From the NCBI GenBank assembly GCA_022865705.1, contig JALHTG010000030.1, positions 1-33,041 of the forward strand: a stretch of DNA of 33,041 nucleotides, read 5' to 3'. Position 1 is the stretch's first letter. Every line of letters begins with the position of its first letter. Made by a program: the position numbers and the translations under genes. Source of the DNA: Candidatus Bathyarchaeota archaeon. GTDB lineage: Archaea; Thermoproteota; Bathyarchaeia; 40CM-2-53-6; JALHTG01. Shown here piece after piece: positions 29,423 through 33,041 of the stretch. A model generated the notes under the pieces. That model saw only the letters and a program-made list of their open reading frames with translations. It had not been told where the DNA came from and ran no database searches.

Positions 29423-30853
29423 ATGTCTTCGCAGGGACGATGGAAGCTTCTTGCCGTGCTGATTGTGGCATCAGCCTTACTGGGCGCTGTGGGCTGGCAG
29501 CAGTTTGCTCCAAAACCTACGTCACCCACGACGATCATGATTACTCCAACTGTGACCACCATTACGGGAACACAAAAGACAGTTGTCGCCGCAGGATCCG
29601 TCAACTACTACCTTTCGCTTCTTGAATCGAATGAAACTGCTCCCTATGTTCAGTTGGCGAAAGAACTTCGTAAACTCCCAGACCTGACCAATACAACTGC
29701 TGTCGCCAAGATCACATCTCTAGCTCTGAATGCTACAAACCCGGAATTCAAAGAAGCTTTTGAGCTGATGATGAAGGGAGGAACGCCTGACCAGAGGGAC
29801 TACCAGTATCAAGTTCCCAACTACAACACTGAACTGCAGGTACTCTACTGGCTTGCATGCCGAAACGAGTTCAAGAAAGACGACACGTTGGCACTAGCCA
29901 TCGCTATGGCCAACGGCTTATGGGTAACGATGGGAAATGAAGAAGTCAAACAGACTCTTCGAAATGAAACCAACTTGCTTCTGACATTCTTCAGGGACAC
30001 AAATGATTTTCAAAGCAAAATGGGTTGGCCTCCCATTGAGCAGTATCCACTTGATGCAAAGATTCTCCTCGTATGGACAGGAGACAATGCCCTGAAAGTC
30101 GTACATGGACCACACACTGAGGTGGGCGCAGAAGCCCCTCACAGCATCTTCGAATACACAACTCAACCGGTACATCTGAAAGCCTACCGGTGGAATAGTG
30201 TTGACACAACCACACTAAGAAGAATGCGTGCAGTCATGCTTCAACGTCAATGGGTCGCTTCAACCATCCAATCAACTTACCAGAGAGTGGAGGAGTACTT
30301 TCTCCCAAGTAGAAGCAATCCAAACTGGTACTATACCGCAACTCCAGATAGGAGAGGGCAGTTGGTTGCCGTCGACGGTGAACTAGTCACACCATACGTC
30401 ATACACAATGCGAGGTTTCTCTTTGAGTACTTCTTGGAAACTGGCATGGGATTCGGCGTCTGCGATGATCAGGCAACGCTCGTCAGCGCCTTTCTGAAGT
30501 CAGTAGGGATCCCTACAAACTATGTATACAAACTTTGGGCTGGCACTCCATTCGGCGACGCTGGCCATACTTTCAACATTTACTACGAAGGGATGTCTCG
30601 GCTGTGGACGGCAAATCACTGGCAACTCTCAACTCCCGGCGGGACACGTATGAACGTCACTATCGACTTCTATCTGTTCAGGCCTCCAGTGACACAAGGT
30701 GGATATCTGCGCTATGTGAAAGAACGGTTCTACGGCATGCCAATGGGCTCAGCATACTGCCCCATGACCAACGTTCCAAACTTGACGATCTACAATACGT
30801 TTCGTCAAGGCGTCACAAGCGTTCAAATGAAGCAGTGGCTGCTCTACAGCTAG
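29423..30853 (+). CDS. exported transglutaminase-like protein
   Basis: 476 residues. An N-terminal signal anchor (LLAVLIVASALLGAVGWQQF) and a Thr/Pro-rich linker place it outside the membrane. Residues ~70-330 are helical and unrecognised. The C-terminal part is transglutaminase-like: GVCDDQATLVSAFLKSVGIP holds the Cys, GDAGHTFNIYYEG the His; the third residue is perhaps the Asn in RLWTANHW, where Asp is usual. Such domains act as proteases or amidases on cell-surface proteins. It is the first of three genes that touch or overlap (the next ATG is three bases on), all exported. Confidence 0.75.
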   Translation: MSSQGRWKLLAVLIVASALLGAVGWQQFAPKPTSPTTIMITPTVTTITGTQKTVVAAGSVNYYLSLLESNETAPYVQLAKELRKLPDLTNTTAVAKITSLALNATNPEFKEAFELMMKGGTPDQRDYQYQVPNYNTELQVLYWLACRNEFKKDDTLALAIAMANGLWVTMGNEEVKQTLRNETNLLLTFFRDTNDFQSKMGWPPIEQYPLDAKILLVWTGDNALKVVHGPHTEVGAEAPHSIFEYTTQPVHLKAYRWNSVDTTTLRRMRAVMLQRQWVASTIQSTYQRVEEYFLPSRSNPNWYYTATPDRRGQLVAVDGELVTPYVIHNARFLFEYFLETGMGFGVCDDQATLVSAFLKSVGIPTNYVYKLWAGTPFGDAGHTFNIYYEGMSRLWTANHWQLSTPGGTRMNVTIDFYLFRPPVTQGGYLRYVKERFYGMPMGSAYCPMTNVPNLTIYNTFRQGVTSVQMKQWLLYS

Positions 30854-30856
30854 GCG

Positions 30857-31891
30857 ATGTCCATGTCTTCTAAGAGTCGCCTGAGTCTTCTGGCGTTGGT
30901 GATCGTTGGAATAGTGGCGATAGGCAGTGCCGGATCATTTTTGTTGATGAACCGGGGACCTGATGTAACGACAACTATGACGGGCCAGACTTGGGTGACC
31001 ACTCGAAGTGCAACGAGTAGCCTGGTTGTCATCTTCAGAGTATTCGGCAAGGTATTCTTCGACTACAATGGTAATGGAAGACCGGATCCTAAGGAGCCAG
31101 ATGTGCCGAATGTGGTTGTTGCTCTTGATGGAAGAAATGTGACGGCTACGAATAGTACAGGATGGTATGTGATCGACAGTGTTCCACAAGGCAGTTACAG
31201 AATTAGGCCATATGCGCCGAAGAACTTCAGGTACATGTGCGAGTCTGCAGCGGAGTTCAGACGTGTAGAAGAGGGCTATCGAATCTCTGTCATTAATGAA
31301 ACGAGGAAAGACATTGGGTTGATGGAGGGGTTCCTGACTCTTCCCTTTCAGATCTCGTCTCCAATTGACATATCCGATCATTTTGATCATGATCCCGGCA
31401 TAGACGGAATGTGGTGGAATGGAAGAAGACTGGTTGGGTCCAGGGGGCACAGTCCCCCTCATACGCATCCGGGGATAGACTTCGTAATGCCTAAAGGAAC
31501 TGTGCTTGTGGCGGCAGTAAGCGGAAAGGTCACAGGCATCAACACGAGTCCTAACTCAGTATATTGGATTGCAGTATCGATTCAGGATGGATACGGCATG
31601 ACGTATCTTCACATCGAGAAGCCATTGGTGACTGTTGGAACATATGTCGAGCGAGGTCAACCAATAGCATTGTCTGGAGATACAGGATCTCCTGGTTCCC
31701 CGCACTTGGAATTCCAGCTTTGGAGATTCATGTCTGATGGAAAACATTACTGCATCGATCCCTATTCCCCAATCCCTGAGGTCCCGAAGGGGGCATGGAT
31801 CGCCGGAGACTGGCAATGGTATCCATCGAACGAAACGTGGGTGTCTCAGGGTTACTGGACCAGACTCAATCAGCCACAATATCTGGAATGA
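30857..31891 (+). CDS. exported Cna_B-M23 (LytM-like) peptidase
   Basis: 344 residues. N-terminal signal anchor (LSLLALVIVGIVAIGSAGSF), then a Cna_B/SdrD-like beta domain (VFFDYNGNGRPDPKEPDVPN, Ca-binding type, and VVALDGRNVTATNSTGWYVI). The C-terminal M23 domain shows HTHPGIDFVMPKGTVLVAAV (H-x3-D), MTYLHIEKP (the second His) and GSPHLEFQLWRF. M23 enzymes have H-x-H at the last site; here it is H-L-E, so the second His ligand is a Glu. It could be a zinc peptidase with an altered site or a binding-only relative. Archaea lack murein, so the target is likely a surface protein or pseudomurein-like polymer. Confidence 0.8.
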   Translation: MSMSSKSRLSLLALVIVGIVAIGSAGSFLLMNRGPDVTTTMTGQTWVTTRSATSSLVVIFRVFGKVFFDYNGNGRPDPKEPDVPNVVVALDGRNVTATNSTGWYVIDSVPQGSYRIRPYAPKNFRYMCESAAEFRRVEEGYRISVINETRKDIGLMEGFLTLPFQISSPIDISDHFDHDPGIDGMWWNGRRLVGSRGHSPPHTHPGIDFVMPKGTVLVAAVSGKVTGINTSPNSVYWIAVSIQDGYGMTYLHIEKPLVTVGTYVERGQPIALSGDTGSPGSPHLEFQLWRFMSDGKHYCIDPYSPIPEVPKGAWIAGDWQWYPSNETWVSQGYWTRLNQPQYLE

Positions 31892-32790
31892 GTTCCATGG
31901 TCTCCAGACGAGTTCCTGCAATTCCTCTGTGCATGATTCTACTTGCACAGCTAGGATTTGGTTTTGTGGTCACAACCGGGAGACCTTTGTCAAGGCAGCT
32001 CAGTCTTTCTCAGGCAGGTCGCCCAGATGTCATTTGTCTAATGGTGAAGGATACTGTCTACGGTCCGTTAGAGGAGAAATTTCAGAGATGGAAAACAGAC
32101 AAGGAAAAGCTTGGTGCCAGCATTGTTGTCAAGATAATATCGAGTGAGTCTCCTTCTCAGATAAGGTCCTTCTTGAAGAACGTAACGAATCTGGCAGGCT
32201 GCTTGATGGTTGGGGATATTCCATACGTGGAGTTTGAGTGGAACTACTCTGACGTCTACGGGAAGCAGTTCTATGATAGGTTCCCCAGCGACTTGTACTT
32301 CATGGATCTGAGCGGGGACTGGGTTGACTCAAATGGAAACGGAGTATACGACAAGATCCTGGGCGATTTAGGGCCAGAGATATGGGTTGGACGACTAAAA
32401 ACCTCCAACCTTTCCGGAAACGAGATTGATCTCTTGAAACACTATTTTGACAAGAACCATGACTACCTGACGGGAGCGCTGACCATGCCACCAAGAGCTT
32501 TGATCTACGTGGACGAGAGCACGCCTGAGGCAACAGACAGTGCAACAGAATACTACACGGGCGAATTGGCTCTTAAAACAAGGGATGCGCTGTCAAAGAT
32601 CTATCCTGAAGTGGTTCTTGTGCGTTCACTTGAATACACGAACGCCTCGGACTATCTGAATAGGCTGCGAGAGTCATGGAGTCTCGTGAGACTAAATGTG
32701 CACAGTGGAGGATTCGGCCATTATTTCATCTATGATGGGAAGTGGGATTGTTCTATCCACCAACATCTGTCAGGGTCTTTAGGTCTCTGA
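31888..32790 (+). pseudogene. exported C25 (gingipain-like) peptidase, cut by an insertion sequence
   Basis: Starts at the ATG (31888) overlapping the previous stop (ATGA). A signal peptide (RRVPAIPLCMILLAQLGFGF) precedes a C25-type caspase-like fold: MVKDTVYGPLEEKFQRWKTD, then FPSDLYFMDLSGDWVDSNGN, GPEIWVGRLKTSN and LVRLNVHSGGFGHYF, where HSGG would be the catalytic His. The frame then passes into foreign sequence (WDCSIHQHLSGSLGL) near 32745 and ends at 32790. The Cys-bearing end is missing, so this gene is broken. Confidence 0.75.
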
Positions 32791-33041
32791 AGTATATGTT
32801 GGCTGGGTATTGATAGCCTATTCCTTGGTGGGGGCGTTGATAGTTCCAGTAGTGGATGAATTCTTGATGCGAATTGAACATCCATGCTTCTTGGACGTAT
32901 GCTTTGTGGAAGGCTTCGATTTTGCCGATGGTTGATGGCCTCCGTATGCTTGCCATGATGTGTTCTATGCCGTTTCCACTGCAGAACTCCGTGAAAGCAG
33001 ATAGGTCTCCTCTAGCCGGGTGAAACTGTGTTCCCTGATCA
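32745..33041 (-). mobile_element. insertion sequence, one end (continues past the window)
   Basis: The sequence on the right interrupts the C25 peptidase gene. It carries the 3' part of a DDE transposase on the - strand. The exact left end and any target duplication cannot be fixed without the other end; the boundary lies near 32740-32765. Confidence 0.7.
32753..33041 (-). CDS. DDE (rve/IS481-IS3-like) transposase, C-terminal part
   Basis: 96 codons are visible; the frame is open to the window edge. It begins DQGTQFHPARGDL, the second Asp of the DDE triad in 'S/T-D-x-G-x-x-F', and continues ASIRRPSTIGKIEAFHKAYV, which carries the Glu in 'GK-x-E', then FIHYWNYQRPHQGIGYQYPA, the usual 'YN...RPH-x-x-L' end. 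Both of the last catalytic acids are intact. The N-terminus lies outside, so whether the element is active cannot be judged. Confidence 0.85.
   Translation of the reverse strand, partial: DQGTQFHPARGDLSAFTEFCSGNGIEHIMASIRRPSTIGKIEAFHKAYVQEAWMFNSHQEFIHYWNYQRPHQGIGYQYPANIYFRDLKTLTDVGG

Noticed and set aside
1-33041. CRISPR array.
   Set aside because: No regularly spaced repeats with unique spacers were seen; the repeats found are too few and too far apart.

Overview
The window looks archaeal. Evidence: a tRNA-Arg with an intron outside the anticodon loop and no encoded CCA, an Orc1/Cdc6-type initiator, an archaeal B-family polymerase of the PolB2 type, an ECF-transporter S component, a CofE-like F420 ligase, short TATA-box leaders and many TTG starts. 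The integrase types, the D-loop intron and the exported C25/M23/transglutaminase-like proteins fit a TACK archaeon (Bathyarchaeia-like is my guess). This is inferred from family resemblance, not from a search.

Layout. 1-4994 is ordinary chromosome: the end of an acyl-CoA dehydrogenase, etfA/etfB, a NucS-like protein with an altered active site, an ECF S component split across two frames, and a CofE-like ligase. 5158-5277 is tRNA-Arg(CCG), followed at once by a tyrosine integrase (5344-6642), the usual sign of an element integrated at a tRNA. 6733-11965 carries its plasmid- or virus-like genes: a winged-helix regulator facing paired operator-like repeats, Orc1/Cdc6 with a possible origin, several tiny coupled ORFs, HTH proteins and a membrane protein. 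No second copy of the tRNA-Arg end was found, so the far border is not fixed.

12-25 kb is a defence-island-like patchwork: a truncated MT-A70 methyltransferase, an EVE-PD-(D/E)XK protein, a Fe-S type uracil-DNA-glycosylase-like protein, a PD-(D/E)XK nuclease, three HEPN-like proteins with the R-x(4-5)-H signature, a large MNT-like nucleotidyltransferase, a DUF2130-type nuclease with a membrane partner, and several gene fragments. It is punctuated, mostly between genes, by about ten (GC)4-5 tracts, often with TTA or CTA alongside. A truncated integrase and two other ORF remnants begin directly at such tracts, so they look like junctions. Two copies of a tRNA 3'-end-like sequence bracket 20938-22500.

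24884-28563 is the most striking unit: a RadA paralog with a degraded Walker A, a small conserved-looking protein, and a PolB2 polymerase lacking proofreading residues and the first Asp of motif C. The order matches an archaeal translesion 'mutasome' analogous in logic to bacterial ImuA-ImuB-DnaE2. A 32-nt direct repeat (30/32 identical) flanks it like a cassette, and shorter relatives of this repeat flank the HEPN gene at 16895-17665. Beyond it lie a convergent radical SAM gene and a three-gene operon of exported proteins (transglutaminase-like, Cna_B/M23, C25 protease). The last is cut by an insertion sequence whose DDE transposase runs off the window.
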